41,276 nt of DNA from an uncultured Anaeromyxobacter sp. (GTDB lineage: Bacteria; Myxococcota; Myxococcia; Myxococcales; Anaeromyxobacteraceae). This document shows positions 28,435 to 35,415 of this stretch, piece by piece. The notes below the pieces were generated by a model. It saw only the letters and a list, made by a program, of their open reading frames with translations. It was not told the origin of the DNA and did no database searches. The position numbers and the translations under genes are program-made. The first letter of the stretch is position 1, and each line of letters starts with the position of its first letter. Location of the stretch: assembly GCA_903874275.1 (NCBI GenBank), contig CAIQRS010000245.1:1-41276 (forward strand), written 5' to 3'.

Positions 28435-29616
28435 CTACTCGACCGGCATTTCGTAGAGGCGATACACCTTTGAGCGCCTCGCCCCCGCCGACTCGATGGC
28501 CTTGTTGATGAGGGTGTTGTCCTCGAGGGTCCAACTGACTTCGCCTCCCTCGTAGCCCGCCTGGTCCGCGCGGCGGATGGTCTCGACGATGAGAACCGCG
28601 TCGATTCCACGCCTGCGCCAGCCTTCCTTGATGCCGAGTGCCATGAGGCGGACCTTGGTGATCCGCTTCTGGAACCATAGGAGCTTCGCGAGCCCGATCG
28701 GCAGTCCGAAGGTCGTCAGCTGACCACCGACCTTCTTGAAGGCCTGGTTGATGTCCGGCACCGTGAGCGAGAAGGCAATGGGCTCCCCGTGGGCCTCGGC
28801 GACGAGCGCCAGTTCCGGCACCACAAGTTGCTTCAGGTCCTTCGCCAGCTTGTCGAACTCGGCGTCGGTCATGGGGACGAATCCCCAGTTCTTCTCCCAG
28901 GCTGAGTTGTAGACGGCCTTGATCCGAACCACCTCGGCCTCGAAGTTGGCGACATCCAGGGGGCGAACCGTGATTCCCTCGTGTGCCCGGATCTTGTCCG
29001 CGACGCGGATGAAACGCTCCGGCGCCGGCACCTTCGCCGACCGCTCGAACGCGAACAGGTCCTTCGCCTTCCGGAATCCACAGGCCTCGACCAGGTCAGG
29101 GTAGTAGGGCGGGTTGTACGGCATCATCACGTAGGGCGACGAATCGAATCCGTCGACCAGGAGGCCACATTCCTGGTTCGTCGACAGGTTCATCGGCCCG
29201 ATGAGTTGGATCAGTCCGCGCCAGCGGGCCCAGTTCTTCGCGGCGGCAACCAGGGCGGCGGCGACACCGGGGTCGTCGACGCACTCGAAGAGTCCGAAAT
29301 ACGCGACCTTGCACCCGTGGAAGGCGTTGTAGTTCCGGTCCTCGACGGCCGCGATCCGCCCGACCAGCTTTCCGTCCCGCCGCGCAAGGAATAGCGCCAC
29401 CTCGGCGTGCCGGAAGAAGGGGTTCTTCGACGAGTCGAGGAACTCGTGCCGCTCCATGACGAGCGGCGGGACCCAGAACGGGTCATCGCGGTAAAGCTCG
29501 AAGGGCAACCGGATGAACCGGTCCTTGTCGAGGCCGGACGTGACGAGGGAGACCTCGACGTCCTTGGCGGGATGGGCGGCCTCGGTGATGTCCGGCACGA
29601 CGACGGGTCGGTTCAT
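28435..29616 (-). CDS. bcerS: GNAT-fold acyltransferase, probable bacterial ceramide synthase (bCerS-like)
   Basis: A 393-residue cytosolic protein, ATG 29616 (AGGA about 8 nt upstream). The fold is a double GNAT: RFIRLPFELYRDDPFWVPPLVMERHEF and KLVGRIAAVEDRNYNAFH in the first half; GPMNLSTNQECGLLVDGFDSSPYVMMPYNPPYY in the middle; and VRLMALGIKEGWRRRGIDAVLI, the acyl-CoA/ACP-binding signature, near residue 320. This is the family annotated as 'N-acetyltransferase' that was shown in Caulobacter to be the bacterial ceramide synthase, acylating the long-chain base. Position between spt and cerR supports that. The first 15 residues (NRPVVVPDITEAAHPAKDV) include a 12-mer-encoded VPDI and look like an addition. 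Two more copies lie inside. Confidence 0.72.
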   Translation of the reverse strand: MNRPVVVPDITEAAHPAKDVEVSLVTSGLDKDRFIRLPFELYRDDPFWVPPLVMERHEFLDSSKNPFFRHAEVALFLARRDGKLVGRIAAVEDRNYNAFHGCKVAYFGLFECVDDPGVAAALVAAAKNWARWRGLIQLIGPMNLSTNQECGLLVDGFDSSPYVMMPYNPPYYPDLVEACGFRKAKDLFAFERSAKVPAPERFIRVADKIRAHEGITVRPLDVANFEAEVVRIKAVYNSAWEKNWGFVPMTDAEFDKLAKDLKQLVVPELALVAEAHGEPIAFSLTVPDINQAFKKVGGQLTTFGLPIGLAKLLWFQKRITKVRLMALGIKEGWRRRGIDAVLIVETIRRADQAGYEGGEVSWTLEDNTLINKAIESAGARRSKVYRLYEMPVE

Positions 29617-29645
29617 GGCGGGATCCTGGCGGTGGGGGGAACGCT

Positions 29646-31184
29646 TCAGGCGTCCCGCTGGTTGTCGCTGCCGTTCTGCTGTCGGCGAGCCATGAAGTTC
29701 ATGCCCGCCGAGAGGAGCATGGTCGGAAGCTGCCGCCGCTTTCCCCAGAGCTTGAACGGGAGTTCCTTCAGTTGCTGGTACTCCTCGGGGCCCGCGTTGA
29801 TCGCCTTCCAGGTGATCATCTCGGCGGCATTGGACAGCCGCCGGGACCACGGCTCGTCGGCCTGGGTGAGCACGTCGAGGATCTCGAGCCGGGCGCCGCC
29901 GTCCTGGGTTCCGGTCGTGGTCGTGTCCCCGTCGTGGGAGGAGTAGAAGCCGGTCACGCCGGGCCGGGCCATCTTCACCTCGACGCGGGTGTGCGGACGC
30001 TCCGCCGGAATGATGCCGAGGTCCCTGCCGGCCTTCTGAAACATCTCCAGGGCGCGGTCGATGTGGTCGTCGGTGTGGGTGGCCATGAAGACGGTCCGGA
30101 CGAGTTCCTTCTCGACGGCGGGCTTCACCACCGGGCTCGCGAAGAGGCCCAGGTCGGTGAGTTTCCTCCAGAACTTGAAGGTCAGGGCCTGATCGCCGAT
30201 CACCACCGGCACCACGGGCGAGACGGACGGCTGGGTGTCGAAACCCATTCCCCGGAGCTCGCGGTGGACACGCTCGGAGATGTCCCAGAGCCGCTCCCGA
30301 CGTTCCGGCTCCTGCTGGATGATCTCGAGGGCCTTCAGGGCCGCTGCCGCGGCGGACGGGGTCATGGACGCGCTGAAGACCAGCGCCCGGGCCTTGTGCT
30401 TGATCCAGTTGATGACGTCGGCAGGCCCGGCGATGACGCCACCGATCGAGGCGAGCGACTTGGAGAAGGTCGTCATGATGAGGTCCACGTCCTCGTGGAC
30501 CCCGAAGTGCTCGCCGGTGCCCTTGCCGCCCGGGCCCATGACGCCGAACCCGTGCGCCTCGTCGACCATGAGCCGAGCGCCGTACTTGCGCTTCAGCTCG
30601 GCGATGGCGGGCAGGTTCGCGAGGTCCCCCTCCATGGAGTAGACGCCGTCGACCACGATGAGCTTCCCGGCGTTCGGCTCGGCGTTGGCGAGGAGCCGCT
30701 CCAGGTCCTCCATGTTGTTGTGCCGGAAGCGCTTCGTGTCGCCGTAGGCAGCCTGCATGCCTTCGACGAGGGAGGCGTGGACCATGCGGTCCGCGAAGAT
30801 CGTGTCGTGCCGGAGGACGAGAGACGAGATGGTCCCCAGGTTGGTCCCGAAGCCCGTGGAAAAGACCACCGCGGCTTCCTTCCCCAGGAATTCCGCGAGG
30901 CGGTGGTCGAGCTCGTCGTGAAGGGTCATCGACCCGTTCAGGACGCGCGAGCCGCAGGTCGATGCGCCCCAGCGGCGAGCAGCCTCGGCGGCCGCCTCCA
31001 TCACGCGCGGGTCGTTGGCCAGCCCCAGGTAGTTGTTCGAGCAAGCCATGATGAGGCGCTTGCCGTCGACCACCACTTCCGTGCCGTTCGTCTCCTGGAT
31101 GACCCGGTAGTACGGGTAGTGACCGGCAAGCTTGAGGACCTGCGCGTCCTTCCAGGCGGCACACTTGTCAAAGAGATCAGCCAT
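29646..31184 (-). CDS. spt: serine palmitoyltransferase-like alpha-oxoamine synthase
   Basis: A 512-residue PLP enzyme, ATG 31184 (CGAGGGCAA upstream). The family joins an amino acid and an acyl thioester: Gly-rich NNYLGLANDPRVM, GSRVLNGSMTLHDELDHRLAEFLGKEAAVVFSTGF, VDGVYSMEGDLANLPAI, MVDEAHGFGVMG and the Schiff-base Lys242 in TTFSKSLASIGG. Serine palmitoyltransferase, 5-aminolevulinate synthase, KBL and BioF share these motifs. SPT is favoured because GNAT- and SDR-type ceramide genes follow in one operon and no biotin or threonine genes are near. About 110 C-terminal residues beyond the usual 400 (MARPGVTGFYSSHDG onward, ending in a basic KLWGKRRQLP segment) are extra and may help membrane association. 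Confidence 0.8.
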   Translation of the reverse strand: MADLFDKCAAWKDAQVLKLAGHYPYYRVIQETNGTEVVVDGKRLIMACSNNYLGLANDPRVMEAAAEAARRWGASTCGSRVLNGSMTLHDELDHRLAEFLGKEAAVVFSTGFGTNLGTISSLVLRHDTIFADRMVHASLVEGMQAAYGDTKRFRHNNMEDLERLLANAEPNAGKLIVVDGVYSMEGDLANLPAIAELKRKYGARLMVDEAHGFGVMGPGGKGTGEHFGVHEDVDLIMTTFSKSLASIGGVIAGPADVINWIKHKARALVFSASMTPSAAAAALKALEIIQQEPERRERLWDISERVHRELRGMGFDTQPSVSPVVPVVIGDQALTFKFWRKLTDLGLFASPVVKPAVEKELVRTVFMATHTDDHIDRALEMFQKAGRDLGIIPAERPHTRVEVKMARPGVTGFYSSHDGDTTTTGTQDGGARLEILDVLTQADEPWSRRLSNAAEMITWKAINAGPEEYQQLKELPFKLWGKRRQLPTMLLSAGMNFMARRQQNGSDNQRDA

Positions 31185-31290
31185 TTGCCCTCGTGGTCCC
31201 TCGGGGAAAACCGGCCCCCCCACGCCTACCTACCGGCCGCAGGCGCGGTGAGTCAAGTGGCGCGCTGCGTCCAGCGTGCGTCCGTCATGG

Positions 31291-31334
31291 GGAGGTGGTG
31301 CCGGGGAGGTGGTGCCCGAGGTGGTGCCGGACGT
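31291..31334. repeat. short GGTGGTGCC tandem repeat ending in a 12-mer copy
   Basis: GGAGGTGGTGCCGG (31291-31304), GGAGGTGGTGCCCG (31305-31318) and AGGTGGTGCCGGACGT (31319-31334) form three 13-14-nt units. The last contains the exact GGTGCCGGACGT (31323-31334), which is 139 bp upstream of spt (as ACGTCCGGCACC) and 76 bp upstream of dodecin. A TAGAAC -10-like element follows near 31348, before dodecin. Confidence 0.75.
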
Positions 31335-31409
31335 GGGCCGGGACATTAGAACCCGGGTGTCCGGTTTCTCCCCTCCCACCCCTCAAGGCAGCACGAAAGG
31401 AAGCGAACC

Positions 31410-31613
31410 TTGGCCACCTACAAGAAGATCGAGGTCGTCGGCACTTCGTCGAAGAGCGTCGCTGACGCCATCAAGTCGGCCGTTTCCGGCGCGAGCAAGT
31501 CGGTTCGAAACGTCAGCTGGTTCGAGGTCGCCGAGATTCGCGGCGCCGTGAAGGGCGGCGAGGTCTCCGAGTTCCAGGTGACCGTCCGCATCGGGTTCAA
31601 GGTCGAGTCCTGA
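31410..31613 (+). CDS. dodecin family flavin-binding protein
   Basis: A 67-residue protein, TTG 31410 with AAAGGA upstream. It begins ATYKKIEVVGTSSKSVADAIKSAV and contains RNVSWFEVAEIRGAVKGGEV with the central Trp that stacks on flavin in dodecins, ending FQVTVRIGFKVES. Dodecins form hollow dodecamers that store or buffer FMN, FAD or CoA. Monocistronic by spacing. Confidence 0.9.
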   Translation: MATYKKIEVVGTSSKSVADAIKSAVSGASKSVRNVSWFEVAEIRGAVKGGEVSEFQVTVRIGFKVES

Positions 31614-31629
31614 CCTGGGCGTAGGTCTG

Positions 31630-31668
31630 GCGGCGACCGGGGACGTCAAGGCCCGTCGAGGTCGCCGC
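31630..31668. terminator. inverted repeat between dodecin and bacteriohemerythrin
   Basis: GCGGCGACC (31630-31638) and GGTCGCCGC (31660-31668) form a perfect 9-bp stem with a 21-nt loop, between and partly within the ends of two convergent genes. No T-tract follows, so function as a terminator is uncertain. Confidence 0.3.
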
Positions 31669-32071
31669 TCGTCACCTTCGTGGCAAGAAACCGTCCGAGT
31701 TCCATGTCGGACCGGCTGATGTGCTGCTTGAGCCACTCGGCTATCCAGTTGTTCATCCGGATTCCCGCGAGGACGTTGGGCCCCTTTTCCTTGAACTCCC
31801 GGGTCATCTGCTCGTAGTCACGAATGAATCGCTCGTGCTCGGCCTTGTGCCGGACGTATTCGGGATAGGCGCTCCGAAGCATCCATCGCTCCTCGGCCCC
31901 GAAGTGCTTCACGACGTACTGCCCCAGGAACTCGAGGAGACGCGCGATGTCCGCGGCGTCGCCGTGCGACACTCCCTGGACGAGCCGTTCGATCCGGAGG
32001 AAGAGTTCCTGGTGCTGGTGGTCGATTTCGGGGACGCCGATCGCGAGTGCCGGGGTCCACGGAATTGCCAT
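31646..32071 (-). CDS. bacteriohemerythrin
   Basis: A 141-residue four-helix, di-iron oxygen-binding protein, ATG 32071 with GGAGGGAGC upstream. All iron ligands are visible: His in EIDHQHQELF, His and Glu in VKHFGAEERWM, two His in HKAEHERF, and His plus Asp in KQHISRSDMEL. It has no fused signalling domain, so it is the stand-alone cytosolic type used for oxygen storage or sensing in microaerobic bacteria. A 12-mer relative occurs in the YVRHK codons. Confidence 0.93.
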   Translation of the reverse strand: MAIPWTPALAIGVPEIDHQHQELFLRIERLVQGVSHGDAADIARLLEFLGQYVVKHFGAEERWMLRSAYPEYVRHKAEHERFIRDYEQMTREFKEKGPNVLAGIRMNNWIAEWLKQHISRSDMELGRFLATKVTSGDLDGP

Positions 32072-32115
32072 GGTGCTTGCTCCCTCCAGGGTCGTCGGTG
32101 CTTCGGTGCGTCGTC

Positions 32116-32127
32116 GGTGCCGGACAT
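32116..32127. repeat. dispersed 12-mer, intergenic copy (hemerythrin upstream)
   Basis: GGTGCCGGACAT, exact for the AYG form, 45 bp upstream of the bacteriohemerythrin start (reads ATGTCCGGCACC toward it) and 52 bp after the hisC stop. Confidence 0.8.
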
Positions 32128-32178
32128 CGACCCGCGCGCGTTAGACCTGCACGCTGACGAAGACCGGACATGGAGGCT

Positions 32179-33297
32179 CTAGCGAGGCGTCGGGTCCGGC
32201 GCAGGCCTGTTTCGGGCCGCATCGGTGAGGCCGGCCCCAGCGGGAGGGTCCGCCACCGCCTCGAAGGCCGCCTTCAGGAACGCGTCGTTCTGGGCCGGAG
32301 TACCCACCGACACTCGCAGGCATCCGGTCAGTCCGGGGAGGTGGTCCTGGCGCCGAACGAGGATCCCGCGTGAGAGGAGGGACCGCCAGGCGACCTCTGC
32401 ATCCGGCGTGCGGACGAGGAAGAAGTTCGCGCGGCTCGGGTGAGGGCGCCATGTCGGGTGACGACCGAGGCCGGCGAGCACCCGTTCCCTCTCCGCGACC
32501 AGGAGGGCCCCGACCTCGGCGGCACGGCCGGGCGACTCGAGGACGGTCTCGAGCACGGCGGCGGTGTGGACCGGAACGTCGAAGGGCGGGAGCATCGCCT
32601 GCAGTTTCACCGCCACGTCCGGCACCGCGAGGAGAAACCCGGCGCGCACCCCTCCCAGCCCGAAGGCCTTCGAGAAGGTTCGCAGGATGACGACGCTTGG
32701 ATTCCCCCGGGCGAGCGGACGCAGGTCGGTGCCGGAGAACTGGCAGTAGGCCTCGTCGATGGCCAGGATCCACCCGCGTTCCCTGGCCTTCTCGGCCACC
32801 CGGGCCACGTCCGGCACCGGGAAGACTGCGCCGGTTGGAGCGTGGGGCGTCGCGACGAACACCACCCCCGGTGCTCCCTGGTCCATCTCGCGGACCAGCC
32901 CGTCCACCGGAAGTCCGAAACCTGGCGTCAAGGGCATCGACGTGTAGAGCGTCCCCGTCACCCGCGCGGCTCCCTCGTAGAACGCGAACGACGGCGAAGT
33001 GTCGAGGACCCGGTTCGCCGCCTGGGCCAGCGCGAGGATGAGGAAGTTCGAACCTGGCGCGACGACGATTCCCTCCGCAGGCCAGTTCATGAATCGCGCG
33101 ACGCTGGCCCGGACACCCTCCGCATGCATGTCCGGATATCGGTTCCACGGTGCGTGGCGCATCCGCTCCAGCGCAAGATTCTTGAGGTCTTCCGGGAGGT
33201 CCCAGGGGCTTTCGTTCTGGTCCAGCTTGATCGCCGCTTCGACCTTCCTGTAGGGGTAGGCGGCCAGTCCAGAAAGGTGCGGCTTGAAGGCGTCCAT
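32179..33297 (-). CDS. hisC: histidinol-phosphate aminotransferase
   Basis: A 372-residue PLP enzyme of histidine synthesis that converts imidazole-acetol phosphate to histidinol phosphate. Motifs: IKLDQNESPWDLP near the N terminus; YPDMHAEGVRASVARF; VAPGSNFLI; VFVATPHAPTGAVF; LAIDEAYCQFSG; and the Schiff-base Lys near residue 210 in RTFSKAFGLGGVRAGF. Other his genes are absent. The C-terminal 20 residues are Pro/Ala-rich. Two exact 12-mer copies (32615, 32807) encode VPDV segments. The ATG (33297-33295) overlaps the ATG of the divergent peptidase gene at a CATG. Confidence 0.93.
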   Translation of the reverse strand: MDAFKPHLSGLAAYPYRKVEAAIKLDQNESPWDLPEDLKNLALERMRHAPWNRYPDMHAEGVRASVARFMNWPAEGIVVAPGSNFLILALAQAANRVLDTSPSFAFYEGAARVTGTLYTSMPLTPGFGLPVDGLVREMDQGAPGVVFVATPHAPTGAVFPVPDVARVAEKARERGWILAIDEAYCQFSGTDLRPLARGNPSVVILRTFSKAFGLGGVRAGFLLAVPDVAVKLQAMLPPFDVPVHTAAVLETVLESPGRAAEVGALLVAERERVLAGLGRHPTWRPHPSRANFFLVRTPDAEVAWRSLLSRGILVRRQDHLPGLTGCLRVSVGTPAQNDAFLKAAFEAVADPPAGAGLTDAARNRPAPDPTPR

Positions 33298-34255
33298 GGC
33301 TCGACATTACTTCAGAATCCTCGCGGTCGCCGCCCTCGCCTTGCTCGGGCTGCCCGCGTTTCCAGCCGATCCAGGTCCGTCGCGGACACCCACGGTCCGC
33401 GTCTCGCCCGCGCGCGCCCGGCCGGGCGACGCGGTCCTGGTCACGCTGAACGACGTCTCGCCTTCTTCGGCCTCCTCCACGTCCGGCACCGTCCTCGTCG
33501 CGGTGCCCGGCGCCACCCCCGCCCGCCGCCTCCACTTCTTCCCGACCCCCACCGGCCTCCAGGCGATCGCCGCGCTGCCGGTCGAGCTCGAACCAGGCAC
33601 CCTCACGGTCGAGGTTCGCCTCCCCGGCCGCGGCGACCCGCTCGTCGTCTCGGTCGAGGTCGTCGACCCCGCCTTCCCCGAGACCCAGCTCGCCGTCGAG
33701 CCCAAGTTCATCGCCCCCTCCCCCGAGCAGAAAAGGAGGATGGAGGAGGACCAGGCCGCCTTCCGCGAGGCCTTCGCCCGCCCCTTCGAGCCCCCCCTCT
33801 TCGACGGTCCGTTCGGCCCGCCCCGCGATGCGCGGGTGACCGGCCAGTTCGGAGAGCGCCGCGTCTTCAACGGGAAGAAGCAGAGCCAGCACTACGGGAC
33901 GGATCTCTCCGGGGCCGTCGGCGACCCGGTGCTGGCCACGAACGACGGCGTCGTGGTGCTCGTACGTGACTGTTTTGCCTCGGGAAAGAGCGTCGCCATC
34001 GCCCACGGCGCCGGCCTCTTCTCGGTCTACTTCCACCTCTCCGACTTCGACGTCCGGCACCGCGACCAGGTCCGTCGCGGACAGCCGATCGGCAAGGTCG
34101 GCGCCACCGGCCGCGTCACCGGCCCGCACCTGCACTTCGGGATCAAGGTGATCGACCTCTACGTCGACCCCGACTCCGTCTACCGGCTCGCCTTCGCGTC
34201 GCCCGCGCCCGCGACTGCTGCTCCCGCGCCCGGTGCTCCCGCGCCCGCCCCCTGA
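33296..34255 (+). CDS. M23 family (LytM-type) metallopeptidase, secreted
   Basis: A 319-residue exported protein. ATG 33296 gives a signal peptide (RHYFRILAVAALALLGLPAFPA); a TTG four codons earlier is also possible. An Ig-like region (about 25-130) precedes a short linker with charged residues (PSPEQKRRMEEDQAAFREAF), then the peptidase. The zinc site is His and Asp in QSQHYGTDLSG and His in GPHLHFGI, with the further catalytic His in YFHLSDFD. All metal residues are intact, so it is probably an active peptidoglycan endopeptidase. The C terminus is a low-complexity Ala/Pro tail that overlaps the convergent gene by 76 nt. Confidence 0.9.
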   Translation: MARHYFRILAVAALALLGLPAFPADPGPSRTPTVRVSPARARPGDAVLVTLNDVSPSSASSTSGTVLVAVPGATPARRLHFFPTPTGLQAIAALPVELEPGTLTVEVRLPGRGDPLVVSVEVVDPAFPETQLAVEPKFIAPSPEQKRRMEEDQAAFREAFARPFEPPLFDGPFGPPRDARVTGQFGERRVFNGKKQSQHYGTDLSGAVGDPVLATNDGVVVLVRDCFASGKSVAIAHGAGLFSVYFHLSDFDVRHRDQVRRGQPIGKVGATGRVTGPHLHFGIKVIDLYVDPDSVYRLAFASPAPATAAPAPGAPAPAP

Positions 34256-35058
34256 TCCCCGCGCACCTCGGCGAGGACCTCGAGGAGCAGCCGCTGCAGC
34301 GCCGGCCCGGCCGCGCAGATCGTCCCGCCGTGGAGCATGTCTTCACCCCCCGTGAAATCGGCGACCGCCCCGCCCGCCTCCCGCACCAGCAGGATCCCCG
34401 GCGCCACGTCCCACGCCTTCAGCCGCGCCTCCCAGAACCCGTCGAAGCGCCCGCTCGCCACGTAGGCCAGGTCGAGCGCCGCCGCCCCGAACCTCCGCAC
34501 CGCCCGCGCCCGCTGGATGTAAGCCCGGAAGAGGCGGAGCAGCGGGTCGGGGTCCTGCTGGATGTCGTAGGGGAACCCGGTGCAGAGGAGCGCCCGCTTC
34601 AGCTCCGTCGTCTCCGACACCCGGAGCCGCTCCGCGCCGAGCCAGGCGCCCTCCCCGCGCCCCGCGACGTAGAGCTCACCCCGCAGCGGATCGAGCGTCG
34701 CCCCCGCCACGATCCCCGCCCCGTCGGACACCGCCACGTTCACCGCGAAGTGGGGCACCCCGTGCGCGTAGTTGGTGGTGCCGTCGAGGGGATCGACGAA
34801 CCAGCACAGCCCGTCCCCCACCACCCCGGACCGCGCCGCCCGCGCCCCCGACTCCTCGGCGAGGACGGCGCTCCCCGGGAAGCGCCCCACCAGGAACTCG
34901 AGGAGCACCTCCTCGCTGGCCCGGTCGGCGTCGGTGACCAGGTCGATGCCACCCTTGTAGTCGATGGTGCGCCGCGTCCCCCACTTCTCGCGCAGCACCG
35001 CGCCGCCTCGCCGGGCCGCCTCCGCGCACGCCTCCGTCAGCTCTCCGATCACCGTCAC
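34180..35058 (-). CDS. inositol monophosphatase family protein
   Basis: About 292 residues, hydrolysing inositol-1-phosphate or a related phosphate (SuhB-like, histidinol phosphatase or 3'-phosphoadenosine types cannot be excluded). Metal ligands: DLVTDADRASEE, LAEESG, FVDPLDGTTNYAHG and the distal KAWDVAPGILLVREAGG. GTG 35058 is chosen because GGGAGGT lies just upstream; GTG 35052 and ATG 35088 are alternatives. The C-terminal Gly/Ala tail is the antisense image of the peptidase's Ala/Pro tail. Since hisC lies next door, a histidinol-phosphatase role is possible. Inositol headgroups also occur in some myxobacterial sphingolipids. Confidence 0.85.
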   Translation of the reverse strand: MTVIGELTEACAEAARRGGAVLREKWGTRRTIDYKGGIDLVTDADRASEEVLLEFLVGRFPGSAVLAEESGARAARSGVVGDGLCWFVDPLDGTTNYAHGVPHFAVNVAVSDGAGIVAGATLDPLRGELYVAGRGEGAWLGAERLRVSETTELKRALLCTGFPYDIQQDPDPLLRLFRAYIQRARAVRRFGAAALDLAYVASGRFDGFWEARLKAWDVAPGILLVREAGGAVADFTGGEDMLHGGTICAAGPALQRLLLEVLAEVRGDQGAGAGAPGAGAAVAGAGDAKASR

Positions 35059-35135
35059 CAGACCTCCCTGGGTCGCCGCCGCGAGCATAGCGCCCGCGAC
35101 GTCGCGTGCTAAGGTCAAAGGCAGGGAGGAACCGG

Positions 35136-35399
35136 ATGAAGACCCTCGCCGTCGTACGAACCGTCATGTTCGCGCTCCTGTGCGTCTACGCGCTCTACGC
35201 GTCCCGCTCCCTCGTCTACGTTTTCTTCCCGAAGGCCGGGCTGAGCCTGGCCATCGCCGAGGTGGTCTCGATCGTGGAGCAGCTCGCCGTGGCCGCCTGG
35301 CTCGCCGTGGCCTGGATCGGCATCGACGCCTACCTGAGCTTCGCCATCCTGCGCCGGCAGCGCGCAGCCCCCCCGCCCGCACCCGGGGCGGCGAAGTAG
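35136..35399 (+). CDS. small membrane protein, two predicted helices
   Basis: An 87-residue protein, ATG 35136 behind GGGAGGA. Two hydrophobic segments are seen: VVRTVMFALLCVYALYASRSLVYVFF and LAVAAWLAVAWIGIDAYLSFAIL. The C-terminal tail is basic then Ala/Pro-rich. I recognise no family. It lies between the divergent phosphatase gene and the deacetylase-like gene. Confidence 0.7.
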   Translation: MKTLAVVRTVMFALLCVYALYASRSLVYVFFPKAGLSLAIAEVVSIVEQLAVAAWLAVAWIGIDAYLSFAILRRQRAAPPPAPGAAK

Positions 35400-35415
35400 C
35401 CGGTCACTCCCCGTG

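Larger units (their letters stand above)
16192..34061. repeat. dispersed 12-mer family AYGTCCGGCACC / GGTGCCGGACRT
   Basis: Exact copies by start: 16192, 16213, 18142, 18693, 21762, 22857, 24393, 25073, 25916, 28238, 28751, 31323, 32116, 32615, 32807, 33479 and 34050. One-mismatch copies: 19916, 23815, 25326, 26666, 28037, 29588 and 31846. Two-mismatch copies: 14827 and 28811. Thirteen genic copies put GGTGCCGGAC on the sense strand, mostly read as Val-Pro-Asp-Val/Ile, and six lie the other way (read as His-Val-Arg-His, Thr-Ser-Gly-Thr or Arg-Pro-Ala-Pro). Seven are intergenic. Hand count; a few decayed copies may be missed. Confidence 0.85.

Noticed and set aside
28435-31164. A 909-codon frame that appears to fuse a protein to the GNAT acyltransferase
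   Set aside because: The upstream 516 codons are out of frame with the SPT-like gene; the acyltransferase starts at 29616.
16192-34061. The Val-Pro-Asp-Val motif as a conserved protein motif
   Set aside because: The underlying 12-mer also occurs in other frames, on the other strand and between genes, so it is a DNA repeat. In a few proteins (for example VPDIN in the GNAT gene) the peptide may also be native.
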